DNA of 48,220 nucleotides from Limosilactobacillus equigenerosi DSM 18793 = JCM 14505 (lineage in GTDB: Bacteria > Bacillota > Bacilli > Lactobacillales > Lactobacillaceae): NCBI RefSeq assembly GCF_001311375.1, contig NZ_BBAS01000009.1, positions 1 through 48,220 on the forward strand, in the 5' to 3' direction. A program made the translations under genes and the position numbers. Below, one piece after another: positions 26,568 through 39,350 of this stretch (position 1 is the first letter of the stretch; each line of letters opens with the position of its first letter). The notes beneath the pieces were generated by a model. The model searched no databases. It saw only the letters and a program-made list of their open reading frames with translations, and was not told the DNA's origin.

Positions 26568-26603
26568 AACGAGGCGAGAGCAATTTTCTCCCGCCTCGTT
26601 TTT
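26568..26603. terminator. intrinsic terminator between the RNA array and gltX
   Basis: AACGAGGCG pairs with CGCCTCGTT, extended inward by GAG/CTC. Five T then ATTTTT follow on the plus strand and four T on the minus strand, so it ends the array transcript and probably also gltX. Confidence 0.8.
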
Positions 26604-26615
26604 ATTTTTATCGAA

Positions 26616-28129
<1,514 letters not shown>

Positions 28130-28185
28130 TTAATCAGTATCAATATCTAGTTTAGCGCGGTCGCTATTAAATTGAAAGCCTAATG

Positions 28186-29561
28186 TTACGACAATGCTAA
28201 TTTCAATGTTTCACCAATCGTTGCCACTCCAATGACTTCAATATTAGTTGGGGGCGTCCACTCTTTTAAATTGTTTTTCGGAATAAAAATCCGCTTAAAA
28301 CCAAGCTTGGCTGCTTCGGCTACCCGTTGTTCAATCCGATTAACCCGCCGCACTTCACCGGTTAAACCAAGTTCGCCAATAAAGGCATCCGTCGCTCGGG
28401 TTCCTTTATCCCGGTAACTCGAAGCAATGCTGACTGCAATTGCTAGGTCAATCGCAGGTTCATTTAAACGCACGCCACCGGCGGCTTGTAAATAAGCATC
28501 TTGGTTTTGTAATAATAAATTCGCCCGTTTTTCTAAGACCGCCATAATTAACGAAACCCGATTACGGTCTAACCCCGACGCCGTTCGTTGTGCCGTCCCA
28601 AACACCGTTGGCGTAATCAGAGCTTGGATTTCAACTAAAATCGGCCGGTTTCCTTCTAAGGACACGACCACAGCGGAGCCAGTCGCATCTTGGAGCCGTT
28701 CTTGTAAAAACATTTCGGATGGGTTGGCAACTTCATTTAACCCATCCCCGTGCATTTCAAAAATTCCGAGTTCATTGGTTGAACCAAACCGATTTTTGAC
28801 CGAGCGTAAAATCCGATACGTATGATGCGTATCTCCTTCAAAATACAATACCGTATCAACCATGTGCTCTAAAATTTTCGGTCCGGCAATCGCGCCGCCT
28901 TTCGTCACATGACCAACGACAAAGACCGTAATATTTTGGCCCTTGGCAATCTGCATTAATTGCGCCGTCACCGCCCGAATTTGGGCCACACTCCCAATCG
29001 CCGATTCAACGCCCGTCGCTTGCATCGTTTGGACCGAGTCAATGATTAAGTATTCCGGTTTTAACGTGTCAATCGTGGCGCGAATCCGGTCTAAATTCGT
29101 TTCCGGGTAAATGTAAAAGTGTTCACTCGAAACCCCAATTCGTTCCGCCCGCATTTTAATTTGACTGGCACTTTCTTCCCCCGAGACATATAAGACGGGG
29201 TGTTGCGCCAAACTCAATTGACCCGACACTTGTAACAGGAGGGTTGATTTCCCAATCCCCGGATCCCCCCCAATTAAAATCAGGGATCCTGGCACAATTC
29301 CGCCCCCTAAAACGCGGTTCAACTCCTTTAACTGCGTTTGTTCCCGGGGCGTTTTTTTTCCATATCAATTTCAGCAATCTTTTGGGGACGCGCCACAATT
29401 CCCGTCAAGGTCGTTGTCGCTTGGGCCGTTTTGGCAACACTCACCGCTTCTACTTCTTCTTGCAAGGTATTCCATTCCCCGCAATTGGGACACCGCCCTA
29501 AAAAGCGGGGTGAATGATACCCACAATTTTGGCAGACATAACTAGTTTTTGGTTTCGACAT
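28186..29561 (-). CDS. radA: DNA repair protein RadA/Sms, frameshifted
   Basis: RecA-like ATPase that promotes branch migration during recombinational repair and transformation. The start [15 protein letters not shown] with CPNCGEWNT forms the C4 zinc finger. After the shift come [12 protein letters not shown] (Walker A), [11 protein letters not shown] (Walker B), the RadA motif [10 protein letters not shown], and the Lon-protease-like C-terminal domain ([19 protein letters not shown]). The break is in an eight-base A-run at about 29350; one more A gives [20 protein letters not shown]. About 458 residues. GGAG precedes ATG 29561, nine bases after dut. Confidence 0.95.
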
Positions 29562-29570
29562 GGTTTCTCC

Positions 29571-30109
29571 TTATTCCTTCGTTGATCCAAAGCCACCCGT
29601 TCGAGTTAGCGTTGGTAATTCTTCATCATCCGCCGGTAAATACGGCATAAAAATTCCTTGGGCAATTCGTTCCCCTTGTTTGATGTGATAATCGGTCAGC
29701 CCGTAATTAACTAATTGAACAAAAATCTCCCTTCATTATTCGGATTGTTGTAATAATCAGCGTCAATCACCCCAATCCCATTCGGCAAAACTAGGCGCCG
29801 TTTAAAGGGGCCACTGGACCGATTGACTAAGAGGAGCACTTCATCTGGTTGCATGTACGCTTTAATCCCAGTTGGCACTAACACTGGTTTCAAGTTTTGA
29901 TCGGCCACTGTTAATTGATGTTGTGGTAATTTTCCATGGCGCCATAGTGACCAAACCGCTTGTAAAAAGTGGTGGCGCCAAATCGATGGCACAACAAAGT
30001 CAGTCGCCGCAGCTAAGTCATACCCCGCTGCTTGCTTCGTTTGACGTTTTGGTAACGTTAAATCAGCCGTTTGGTAACGACTCACAATTTCAAATCCCCG
30101 TTGTTTCAT
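29571..30109 (-). CDS. dut: deoxyuridine 5'-triphosphate nucleotidohydrolase, frameshifted
   Basis: Trimeric dUTPase that hydrolyses dUTP to dUMP. Conserved motifs are in order: QAAGYDLAAA (motif 1), VNRSSGPFKRRLVLPNGIGV (2 and 3 region), DADYYNNPNNEG, then after restoring one G near 29733, EIFVQLVNYGL, GERIAQGIF and the P-loop-like RTGGFGSTKE at the end. About 179 residues; the extra loop between motifs 1 and 2 is usual in Gram-positive forms. The ATG lies at 30109; it is first in a probable operon with radA. Confidence 0.92.
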
Positions 30110-30232
30110 TGAACTGTTCCTCCGTTAGTATTGGCTTGATTATACCAAATTTACTCATCAATCGGGGTCAGATTAGTTGCCAAACGCCCCCTAACCAGTG
30201 CACAATAAAAGAAAACGACGGAGGAATTAATT

Positions 30233-30519
30233 ATGAACTGGCATACTGACCTAATCGCATTTGGATTACGGATGAAATTACGGATACCTTAGTGGGAGAA
30301 GTGGTCTTTCCAACGATTGACAAAACTGTCCCTGACCGCGTAGTAGTGGAACGCGTCTTCGTTAATCCCGACTACCGAGGCCAAGGCTTAGCTGGTAAAT
30401 TGATGGAACAATTCTGCAATTATGCCACTGAACATCACTATCAAGTTAAATTAATGTGTCCCTTTGCCGTGAAGTACTTTGATCGGCATCCAGAAGTTCA
30501 TCATTTATTAGCAAAGTAA
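30233..30519 (+). CDS. small GNAT-family N-acetyltransferase, frameshifted
   Basis: About 95 residues, plus strand, with GGAGG 7 nt before ATG 30233. It begins MNWHTD; restoring one C in GACCTAATC gives PNRIWITDEITDTLVGEVV and then VERVFVNPDYRGQGLAGKLM, the acetyl-CoA-binding Arg/Gln-x-x-Gly-x-Gly/Ala loop, and ends MCPFAVKYFDRHPEVHHLL. This is the short single-domain GNAT subfamily (YjdJ-type, COG2388); the substrate is unknown. Confidence 0.8.
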
Positions 30520-30546
30520 AAAAGACTGGGGAAATCCCAGTCTTTT
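30520..30546. terminator. bidirectional terminator between the acetyltransferase and pepC
   Basis: AAAAGACTGGG pairs with CCCAGTCTTTT around GAAAT, with T-runs on both strands. The genes converge on it. Confidence 0.9.
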
Positions 30547-30549
30547 TAT

Positions 30550-31885
30550 TTATGCCAACGTCCCCATTGGATCCCATGGCTTTAAGACCACTGGTTCCGC
30601 AGCTTGAGCGGCTTTTAATTCGTCACTTAAATATTTTTTTGTTCACCACGACTTGGTAACAGAACTTATCCATCCAAGCGTCACTCATCACAAAGTAACC
30701 CTTTTCACCGACTTGTTCACCCCATGAGTTTTCAACCTTCCACTTCGTTGGTTGGTCATCAACTAAGTCGACTCCCGTTAAGACCATCGCATGATTCATC
30801 ATACTTTGACTATAATCCAAGGCATCTTCTTTACTCATCGTGAGTTGGGTCTTAAATAAGTCTTCGTAACCAAACGTATTTAAGGCCAAAATTCCCATTT
30901 TCCGTTCGGACATTTGCGAAACGTCAGCCCCGAACCAAACACTTTCACCAGCTTTTAATTGATCCACGGCCAGTTGTTTAAATTCGGCCATTGGCAAGTT
31001 TAAGTGCTTAACTTGGCGACCACCAACCACGTTACCGAGCATTTCAATCGTATACGTTTGGTGGTATTCCTTATCCTGCGTAGGAGCGTTAATGATCGAA
31101 ACATAATCATCTAAGTTCCACCCCACGTATTTAGCAAAGAACGTCTTCGGAGTTAAGCCCGCTTCCCGATGGAATTCACCCGCTTCATCGCGATATTCAA
31201 ACGTAAATTCTTGAACAGGTTCACCGAAAGCATACGCTAACATCCGGTAAACGTCGTTCATCATTGCCTTACGGCGGGCGTTGATTTGGGTTTCCGTTTC
31301 GCCATCAGCAATCGCTTGCCGTAAAATCACGGCATCGTGACGTAACTTTTGATTCAAGACGGCATTAAGTTCATTTGACCGGCTCGAGTTATAACTTTCT
31401 GGCATCGCACTTTGTGGCACTACCCCATACTTGTCAATCAAGGCCACCAACATGTCCCATTGACCCCCATCTTGTTGCGGTGTTTCCATTAACCAAGCAA
31501 CTTTCCGGTCATCCGTTGGCAATTCCGCCGTCTTAACCACGTTTTCATAAAAATAATTAGCCTTTTCAAACTTATCCCAGAAGAATTGGTACGATTGGGA
31601 TAATTCAAAGTCAGTTGGCAAATTAAACTTTTGTTGCATATCATGGCGCATCGTATTTAAGGCCGCGAACATCCAACAACGACCAGATTGCTTTTGATTA
31701 GCTACCTTCCCCGTCTTCAAATCAATTGAAAAATGTTGGTCATTGTCCGCCTTGGCATGCCAATCAAAACTGGCCGCTTGGACCCCATTCTTCGTCACGG
31801 CTCGTTCTAAGACGGCATTGGTTTGATCGGCTTGATAATCAGCGCTAAAACTAGCTAAATCTGCTGGTGAAATTGCAAAACTCAT
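30550..31885 (-). CDS. pepC: aminopeptidase C (bleomycin-hydrolase family), frameshifted near the C-terminus
   Basis: Hexameric cytosolic cysteine aminopeptidase of family C1B. The catalytic Cys lies in NQKQSGRCWMFAALNTMR, the His in NHAMVLTGVD and the Asn in WKVENSWGEQVG. A run of seven A near 30641 has one base too many; corrected, the tail reads YLSDELKAAQAAEPVVLKPW and ends GTLA at 30550, giving about 445 residues with the C-terminal arm typical of PepC. It starts 2 bases after the esterase stop, with AAGGAG in the end of that gene. Confidence 0.94.
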
Positions 31886-31887
31886 CT

Positions 31888-32769
31888 TTATGCTTCTCCT
31901 TCTTGTTCATATTGATCTAAAAATTCACGCGCAATTTGGTAAATTTGCGGACTCCAAAAATCGCGTTCATGATCGGCACCCTTGATACGGTAAGCTTCAA
32001 CCTTTGCGCCCGCATCAACTAAGGCTTGGTACATCTTTTCTAAATTATCATAAGGTACCGTATGATCATTATCCCCGTGCATAAGTAAAAATGGTGGGTA
32101 ACTTTGGCCCGCTTTCACTTGATACAACGGACTCATTTCCCGCTTCAAGGCTGGCCATTGACTTTGATCGGCACCAAAGAGGGAATATTGTAAAATATTT
32201 GTTCCCGGATGCGAACTCGAAAATTCCATCGTTTCGGCAACGTCAGTCGGGGCAAAGCAACTAATCACGGCATTAACGGCATCCGATTGGTCCGCATAAT
32301 CAGCCGTCTTGTAGCGTTCGTCATCCGGCGTTAAGGCGACCAACAATGCCGCATTCGCTCCCGATGACGTTCCCCAAATCGCTACCCGCGTCGGATCAAT
32401 TAAATATTCATCGGCGTGGGCCCGCAGATACCGAATGGCCGTTTTCACGTCTTGTAAAAAGGCTGGAAAGGCGTGCCCGTCGATTGAATTGCGGTGTTGC
32501 ACCGTCGCTACAATATAACCCGCTTCCACAAATTGCACTAATTGCGGAATTTGTTCCCCTAAGGTTGGTAACGTCCACGAACTCCCTTGCACAAAGACAA
32601 TTAAGGGCCGTTTTTCCGCCTGTTGCCGCGTCGCCGGATACCGTTGCACCCACGGCGCCAAAATTGATAAATATTGGGGTTCACCAGCCGCACTCGCATA
32701 GGCCACCCGTTCAATTAGACGAACTTGGTGCGCCCACGTCGGATTATTGGAAATTTCATGAATTGGCAT
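31888..32769 (-). CDS. alpha/beta hydrolase (carboxylesterase/acetylesterase-like)
   Basis: Intact 293-residue cytosolic hydrolase. The nucleophile is in GTSSGAN, the acid in HGDNDHTVP and the catalytic His in GADHERDF; FVQGSSW fills the oxyanion-loop position. Such BD-FAE/esterase-type enzymes deacylate sugars or small esters. ATG 32769 overlaps the stop of the phosphoglycerate mutase gene as TAATG, so the two are translationally coupled, and pepC follows. Confidence 0.85.
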   Translation of the reverse strand: MPIHEISNNPTWAHQVRLIERVAYASAAGEPQYLSILAPWVQRYPATRQQAEKRPLIVFVQGSSWTLPTLGEQIPQLVQFVEAGYIVATVQHRNSIDGHAFPAFLQDVKTAIRYLRAHADEYLIDPTRVAIWGTSSGANAALLVALTPDDERYKTADYADQSDAVNAVISCFAPTDVAETMEFSSSHPGTNILQYSLFGADQSQWPALKREMSPLYQVKAGQSYPPFLLMHGDNDHTVPYDNLEKMYQALVDAGAKVEAYRIKGADHERDFWSPQIYQIAREFLDQYEQEGEA

Positions 32770-33448
32770 TAATCATTTACCTCCATAATTTCTTTGTGTT
32801 TAATTTGGAGCTGGTCATCAAGCTCATAAATAATTGGCCGGCCATTGGGAACTTCAACTTGGTCAATTTGATCATCATCAATTTGTTCCAAATACTTAAT
32901 CAACGCTCGTAACGAACTCCCATGGGCTACAATTAGTTGATTTTTCCCCGCCAGTAACCGTGGCGCAATTTCGTCTTGCCAGTATGGTAACAACCGCGTT
33001 AACGTCATCGCGAGACTTTCGGCCGTTGGTTCCGTAATCCCGAGCCGATCATAGCGCCGTTCGTGCCGAGCTGTGCCAATTGCGGGGGCACGGCCGTGTA
33101 ACCGCGCCGCCAAGCTTGCACTTGCGCTTGGCCAACTTGTTTGGCCACGGCCAGCTTATTCAAGCCACTCAACGCCCCATAATGACGTTCATTTAGGCGC
33201 CACGTTTTATGGATTGGCAAATATAATTGATCAATTTGGTCCAAAATTAAATCGGCCGTAATAATCGCCCGTTGCATATACGACGTATGCACATCCGTGA
33301 ACTGCAACTGCCGGTCAGCAAACATTTTCCCGACCGCAATCCCTTGTTGCCGGCCCAATTCAGTTAGCTTCACATCCGTCCAACCGGTGAAGATATGATC
33401 CAAATTGGCTTGGCTTTGCCCATGACGAACTAAAACTAATTGCACCAT
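32769..33448 (-). CDS. 2,3-bisphosphoglycerate-dependent phosphoglycerate mutase, frameshifted
   Basis: Histidine phosphatase-fold glycolytic mutase of about 227 residues. [20 protein letters not shown] carries the phospho-His, [15 protein letters not shown] the acid and substrate residues, and [14 protein letters not shown] the second His. One C restored in GGCACGAACGG near 33068 gives [20 protein letters not shown]. The open frame extends to GTG 33457, but GGAGGGG within it favours ATG 33448. A second, housekeeping gpm elsewhere in the genome is possible, since this one sits with an esterase and pepC. Confidence 0.9.
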
Positions 33449-33526
33449 CTCGCTCACCCCTCCAAAATTTTAACTACCTTTAATCGTACTCTATTTAGCT
33501 TAAATTCTCCAGTCTCATCCCATTAA

Positions 33527-33564
33527 TAAAACCCGTCCATCGAAAGCCGATGCAACGGGTTTTT
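33527..33564 (-). terminator. intrinsic terminator of lacLM
   Basis: AAAACCCGT and ACGGGTTTT form the outer stem, with an inner CATCG/CGATG stem. TTTT follows on the minus strand, just past the lacM stop. Confidence 0.82.
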
Positions 33565-33569
33565 AATCA

Positions 33570-34532
33570 CTATGGGACTAATTCGAGTTTAAAATTCGTT
33601 TGATAATCCTGATCAGCTGGTAGGTGATATGCCCGTTCGACATCACTGCCCCAGCTATCAATCCCACCGACCCCACGTACCGCTCCGGCAATCACAATCA
33701 CCGCGCGGCGAACTGGTGGCAATTCTTCGTGGTGGGTCGCATTTTCAAGTTCCAAACTTGTATACGGTAAGCAACTAAAATTAAATGGTTGATCTAAACT
33801 ACTAATCCGCAGTTTAAAGGGGCCCGGTTGTAAATCGGCATTGTTTAACGTCGTTTCACGTGTTAATTCGACCCAACTGGTTTGCATATGCATCCCATTT
33901 TCTTGCGGAACCAAGTAAGGCGTGACGGGCATCCCCGTGATTGTATACGTCCCTTCACTTGCCCCGGCCATTCGATCCGGATAAGTTTCGCCGGATAAAC
34001 CATGATAGGTAAATTCCGTCACCGGGGTCGGCGTTTGCATCCGCCAACCAAAGACTGGTAATTGTGGCAAATCAGCTTGGCCATGGTAGGTACTCCGCAC
34101 TTCAATCGTCCCATCAATTAAGACCGTATACGCAACATCAACCGTCGTCGCTGGCACGGTCGGCGTTTGATACGTATAGGTAATTGTCACGGTCGTCGCC
34201 GTATCATGGTCAGTATACTGATTCGTTAGTGGGGCAATTGGTAATTCTGGCAACGGTTGACCATCAATTGCGACTTGGATGTTAACGCACGGTGACACAT
34301 AATCCGCTGCCAACCATTGTGCGGACTTAATATTAAACCGACTGCCCCGATCATTATCCGTGGTCGCGCGCCAAAACGTTGGTTGTGGCACCCGATACAT
34401 CCACTCATGACCATCAACAACTAATGACTCAATTCCGGCGCGTTCATAACCAAATAAGTAGTGAAAGTTAGCGCCTCCAACGCCCAGCATGCCGTCGTCA
34501 AAAATCACGTGTAATTTATTCGTGTAATCCAT
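33570..34532 (-). CDS. lacM: beta-galactosidase small subunit
   Basis: Intact 320-residue subunit of the heterodimeric GH2 beta-galactosidase, equivalent to the C-terminal domain of LacZ. It begins [20 protein letters not shown] and shows [15 protein letters not shown], part of the sugar site completed by this subunit. It overlaps lacL by 17 bases, the arrangement typical of lactic acid bacteria, which ties synthesis of the two subunits. GGAGG lies inside the lacL end. Confidence 0.95.
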   Translation of the reverse strand: MDYTNKLHVIFDDGMLGVGGANFHYLFGYERAGIESLVVDGHEWMYRVPQPTFWRATTDNDRGSRFNIKSAQWLAADYVSPCVNIQVAIDGQPLPELPIAPLTNQYTDHDTATTVTITYTYQTPTVPATTVDVAYTVLIDGTIEVRSTYHGQADLPQLPVFGWRMQTPTPVTEFTYHGLSGETYPDRMAGASEGTYTITGMPVTPYLVPQENGMHMQTSWVELTRETTLNNADLQPGPFKLRISSLDQPFNFSCLPYTSLELENATHHEELPPVRRAVIVIAGAVRGVGGIDSWGSDVERAYHLPADQDYQTNFKLELVP

Positions 34533-36396
34533 AATAATATCTTACCTCCTGCATGGCTGGTTTTGGTTGCCGGTTCGCAAAGACTAATCCATCGCCAGCA
34601 AATTCATAATCAGCGTGGCGGTCATCAAAATCGCCCCCATAACGCATCACTGATTGGCCGGTCACGGGATCTGTAATTTCCAGGGCTTGATCAATAAAGT
34701 CCCAAATAAAACCACCAGCGTATTGCGGATATTCATCGACTAAGCGGTTGTAAGATCCGAGCCCACCGACTGAATTTCCCATTGAATGCATATATTCACA
34801 TTCAACAAATGGCTTATCAGGTTGGTTTTGTAAGTAAGCTTCCACGTCATCCGGCGCTAAGTACATCCGACTTTCAAAATCCGAAATCCGGTCACGGTAT
34901 TCTGGCGTATAACAAACGCCTTCGTAATGCGTTAAGCGCGTCTGGTCATGGGTATGATAGAACTGATCCATCGCCGCAATTACTTCGCCGGCGTAAGATT
35001 CATTTCCTAAGGACCAGAATAAGATGGCTGGGTGATTCTTCAAGACTTCATAATTCGTCCGCGCCCGATCAAGACAGGCTTCCAACCACTCATTAAGTGA
35101 ACCGGGGACATTATAAGAAGGTTCAACCGCCCCCATCTTTTGCCACGTTCCGTGAGTTTCGAGATTATTTTCGGCCATCATGTAAATTCCATGGCGATCA
35201 CATAAGTCATACCAAGCTAATTGATCTGGATAATGACACGTCCGAACAGCATTAATGTTATTTTGATGGAATAATTCCAAATCCGTTAACATATCTTGGT
35301 ATTCAATTGCCCGGCCGCGGTGACAATTCCATTCATGCCGATTAACTCCATTGATTACTAACCGCTGTCCATTAAGTTGTAATACGGCCTCAGGAGTAAT
35401 TTCAACGTGGCGGAAGCCAACCACTTGCGGAATCACTTCCACCGTCTTTGCGCCCATTTGAACTGTTAAAGTTAATTGATACAAAGTCGGGTGATGATGA
35501 TCCCAGGCTTGAACGACCCCAATTTCTGTGACTGGGAACTTAAAGTCCTGACTTTGATCCGTTTGCCCATCCCAAACAATTGTCCCATCCGGAGCCGTTA
35601 ATTGGCACTCACGACGGCTTGGTCGTTCGTGAGTTGTAACGTTGCCCCAAATTGACCTTCGTGCGTGACTGGGTCATATAAGGCCTCAACTTTCAAATCC
35701 GTCACATGTGCCGTTGGTAAACACACCAAGTTTACATCGCGGAAAATTCCAGAAAAACGGAACATATCCTGATCTTCCAGCCACGATGCCGTGCTGTGTT
35801 TAAAAACTTCCACCGCCAACAGATTATCGCCTGGTTGTAAATATGGCGTTAAATCAAATTCACTCGGCGTAAAACTATCTTCGGCATACCCAACGAAGTG
35901 GCCATTGAGCCATACGTACATCGCTCGTTCGACCCCTTCGAACATAATATGCACTTCACGGTCTGCCCAATGATTAGGTAATTCAAAATGTCTCACATAA
36001 GCGCCAACCGTATTATCATTCCCATTGGCAAAGGTCGCCGGATCAACTTGATCAGCGACCGCGGTGCCAACTGGACGCCGATACGTTTTTCCCGCCCACG
36101 GATAAAGCGTATTAATATAGTTAATTTGACTAAAGCCTTGCAGTTCGATTTCACCGGGAACGGTAATCGTAGTAAAGCCAGCTCGGTTAAACGTTGGTTC
36201 CCAAAACCCAACTGGCCGTTGTGCTGGGGTAGGCGCAAATGCAAACTCCCACGTTCCATTTAAACTTTGGACTAATTCATTGTCGCCGGCTTCCATGGCG
36301 GCCGTCGATGCAAAAAAATTGGTGATCACTATGTGCTGGTAATTGGTTGACCCGAAAGACTTGTGGATCATCTAACCATGCCAATTGTGCTTCCAT
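34516..36396 (-). CDS. lacL: beta-galactosidase large subunit, frameshifted twice
   Basis: GH2 catalytic subunit of about 626 residues hydrolysing lactose in the cytosol. From ATG 36396 ([18 protein letters not shown], with GGAGG upstream) the frame breaks at a seven-T run near 36318; one fewer T gives [18 protein letters not shown]. It breaks again near 35618; one G restored gives [17 protein letters not shown]. Catalytic residues are clear: acid/base Glu in [11 protein letters not shown] and nucleophile Glu in [13 protein letters not shown]. Motifs [12 protein letters not shown] and [12 protein letters not shown] are also present. No permease is adjacent, so lactose uptake must be encoded elsewhere. 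Confidence 0.94.
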
Positions 36397-36429
36397 AAAG
36401 CTTACCTCCACTTCAAATCGTTACCCTTA

Positions 36430-36443
36430 TGATAGCGTTTACA
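36430..36443. promoter_or_regulatory. cre site upstream of lacL
   Basis: Minus-strand TGTAAACGCTATCA matches the full CcpA consensus TGWAANCGNTNWCA. It lies between the promoter and the lacL start, a roadblock position. Confidence 0.85.
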
Positions 36444-36464
36444 TTGGTTGTGTGGCAAGTGTTT

Positions 36465-36492
36465 TTTATACTAGGTCGTGAGTGTTAGTCAA
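36465..36492 (-). promoter_or_regulatory. promoter of lacLM
   Basis: Minus-strand TTGACT (36492-36487) and TATAAA (36470-36465), 16 bp apart, upstream of the cre. Confidence 0.65.
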
Positions 36493-36575
36493 TTATCACA
36501 ACTTACTCTTAGTTAATAAATTTCAAATTGACCAAATCACTAATTAACGCCAAGTGACGCAGATGCTAGCTACAC

Positions 36576-36606
36576 AAAAAACCGAGCTGACTAATCAGCT
36601 CGGTTT
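36576..36606 (-). terminator. terminator of tRNA-Leu
   Basis: AAACCGAGCTGA pairs with TCAGCTCGGTTT (12 bp, four-base loop), with six T on the minus strand. Confidence 0.9.
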
Positions 36607-36612
36607 AATTAG

Positions 36613-36698
36613 TGCGGCGAAGAGGACTCGAACCTCCACGGTCATAATCGACCACAAGATCCTTAATCTTGCGCGTCTGCCAGTTCCGCCACCGCCGC
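36613..36698 (-). tRNA. tRNA-Leu (AAG)
   Basis: 86-base class II tRNA with a long variable arm. The acceptor GCGGCG pairs with CGCCGC. The anticodon arm CAAGA-TTAAGGA-TCTTG places AAG at 34-36. The T-arm GAGGTTCGAGTCCTC is canonical. No CCA is encoded. Confidence 0.95.
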
Positions 36699-36713
36699 AT
36701 CACTGTATAAACT

Positions 36714-36742
36714 ATATTACTCTAAAATCTATACAGTTGCAA
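36714..36742 (-). promoter_or_regulatory. promoter of tRNA-Leu
   Basis: Minus-strand TTGCAA (36742-36737), 17 bp, then TAATAT (36719-36714). AAAAAAAGGG directly precedes the -35, the same arrangement as at the tRNA-Tyr promoter. Confidence 0.8.
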
Positions 36743-36750
36743 CCCTTTTT

Positions 36751-37191
36751 TTAAATAAGTTTAATTTTTCCCCGACAAAAACGACATCGATACCGCCACG
36801 CTTGAATCCGCCGTTGCTTCGGATACTGGCGGTGACATTTTTGACATTGGTAAACATACTTCGCCACCCGCTGTTGCCGGGGCGGAGCATATCGCAAGCC
36901 CCCGGTTTGAACTAAGAGCCGTTTAAAATCGGCATCACGATGTTGGTGACCTAACCCCTGCAAATGCAAATGATAATGACACAATTCGTGAACGACAATC
37001 CCTTGTAACACGTCCATTCCATACTCTGCAACCAAATGGGGATTAATATCAATATGATGATCATTCAAATGATAACGCCCACCAGTGGTTTGTAAGCGGG
37101 CATTAAACATAATTTGATGGGTAAATGGTCGGTGAAACAGTGCTAATGACCACTGTTCGGTTAAGCGTTGGAGCGTTTGATTATCAATCAT
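36751..37191 (-). CDS. SprT-like zinc metalloprotein
   Basis: Intact 146-residue protein of the SprT/SprT-like family. VVHELCHYHLHLQGLGH supplies the HExxH-type metal site with a downstream His. A C-terminal zinc ribbon has YQCQKCH and YRCRFCRG. Its cellular role in Firmicutes is not established; eukaryotic relatives (Spartan) are DNA-protein crosslink proteases. The ATG lies inside the end of the Tex gene (8-base overlap), so the two are co-expressed. Confidence 0.85.
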   Translation of the reverse strand: MIDNQTLQRLTEQWSLALFHRPFTHQIMFNARLQTTGGRYHLNDHHIDINPHLVAEYGMDVLQGIVVHELCHYHLHLQGLGHQHRDADFKRLLVQTGGLRYAPPRQQRVAKYVYQCQKCHRQYPKQRRIQAWRYRCRFCRGKIKLI

Positions 37192-39350
37192 TAGTTGGTG
37201 GCACCATCGTCAACTGAATCCGTTCCCGCTCTTGGTCAACACTGACTACCCAGACCGTCACAATATCACCAACGGCAACAACTTTGCGTGGATCGGTTGT
37301 CCGTTGCTTTTGTAACCGTGATAAATGAACTAAGCCGTCGTGCTTAACCCCAATATCAACAAAGGCGCCGAAATCGACCACGTTCCGTACGGTTCCTTCT
37401 AATTGCAACCCTGGCTTTAAGTCGGCCATCGTCATAATATCTTGATGTAACAACGGGGCTGGCATTTGATCCCGTAAATCCCGGCCTGGCTTTTGTAACG
37501 CCGCTAAGACATCGCTCACAGTTGCGGCCCCAAACGTTGCGTCCACAAATTGTTCCGGTTGTAATTGGGACAATTTCGCATTCGCACTTGGTGTCCCTAA
37601 TTCAGATAGCTCCACCCCCGCGGCGGCTAACATCGTCGTCGCTAATGGATAACTTTCTGGGTGGACATCAGTATTATCCAGCGGATTTTGACCACCAATA
37701 ATCCGTAAAAAGCCCACCGCTTGTTGATACGCTTTTGGTCCTAACCGTGGCACATCATGTAACGCACTCCGGTCACTAAACATTCCATGCTCATTCCGGA
37801 AGTTGACAATATTTTTGGCCATCGTCGTCGATAGCCCCGCCACGTGTGTTAATAATTGGTAACTTGCCGTATTAACGTTGACACCGACTCGGTTAACGGC
37901 CCGTTCAACCACCCCACTTAGTGATTGTTTTAATTCCGTGGTTGGCAAATCATGTTGATATTGGCCAACCCCAATCGCTTGCGGATCAATCTTAACTAAT
38001 TCCGCCAAGGGGTCTTGTAACCGACGTCCAATACTAATCGCACTCCGTTTTTCAACCGTTAACTCGGGGAATTCAGCCCGCGCTTCAGCACTCGCCGAAT
38101 AAACTGACGCCCCAGCTTCATTAACAATCACATAGTAAACGTCTCGTTGAATTTGCTTTAAGGTTGCCGCCACAAATTGTTCCGATTCCCGGCTCGCCGT
38201 CCCATTCCCAATCGCAATCATTTCAATCTGATACTTTTCGATCAAATCAATCAAAGCTGGTTGTGCTTGTTGCCGTTGACTAGCTGGGGCCGGCGCATGC
38301 GGATAAATTACCGCGGTCGTTAATAATTTCCCACTTGGATCAAGGACCGCTAATTTACATCCCGTCCGGTAAGCGGGGTCAAAACCCAAGACCATTTTGC
38401 CTTTTAATGGGGCTTGCATTAATAAATGATATAAGTTTTCCCCAAACACTTGAATCGCTTGGTCATTCGCTTGTTCCGTTAATTGCCGGCGAATTTCCCG
38501 TTCAATTGCGGGACCAATAAACCGTTTGTAAGCATCATTGGCCGCTGCCGCTACAAAGGCCGTCGCTTCATTTTCAGCACTCGTTTTAATTAACCGGAAC
38601 GCTAAATAATTTTCAATTGCACTGACTTCAACTTGGATTTTTACCCGGAGGACTTTTTCCTTTTCCCCCCGGTTAATCGCTAACGTCCGGTACGATGTCA
38701 TCTCAGCTAACGGAGCGTTGAAGTCATAATATTGTTGATAGACCCCTTTTTCATCCAACTCGGCCCCCGTTTTCGTAACGGTCGTCACTACTTGGGCATG
38801 TTGTTGAGTGTAATTCCGCACCCAGGCCCGCAATGATGGCATTTCGCTAATTGCTTCAGCTAAAATTTCGTGGGCCCCCGCTAAAGCGGCTTGCGCATCT
38901 GGGACTTCGGTCGTCACAAATTGGGCCGCGTGGCTCGCCAAACTTTCTGCTGGATAAGTTAAGAGCCAGTTAGCTAGTGGCATCAGCTTGTTCCTTAGCA
39001 ATTTGCGCTTTCGTCCGGCGTTTTTGTTTATACGGCAAATACAAATCTTCAAGCGTTGCTAAATCCGTCGCCGCTTCAATTTGTTGCGCTAAGGCCGGCG
39101 TTAATTTTCCTTGTTCTTCAATCGCCTTTTTAATCGTCGCTTGGCGCGCAAAGACTTCACTCACCCGATGTTGAACGGTTTGAATTTCGTCAATTTGCAC
39201 TTCATCCAACGTCCCGGTCGCTTCCTTCCGATACCGCGCAATGAAGGGCACCGTATTGCCATCCGCCAATAAATCCAAGGCAGCCTTTACTTGCCACGTC
39301 TTATATTGCGGTAAGGCTTGTTGCACTTGTTGTAAAATTTGTGTTTCCAT
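37184..39350 (-). CDS. Tex-family RNA-binding protein (S1 domain), frameshifted
   Basis: Cytosolic nucleic-acid-binding protein of about 722 residues, implicated in transcription or RNA handling. The order is the Tex N-terminal domain (VPFIARYRKEATGTLDEVQI, YLPYKQKRRTKA), a YqgF-like RNase H fold (KMVLGFDPAYRTGCKLAVLD), two helix-hairpin-helix motifs (NTASYQLLTHVAGLS, LHDVPRLGPKAYQQA) and a C-terminal S1 domain (VRNVVDFGAFVDIGVKHDGL). The shift is near 38985; adding two bases (GG) gives KEQGLMPLANWLL, as in relatives. GGAG precedes ATG 39350, which is directly adjacent to the nadE stop. Confidence 0.92.
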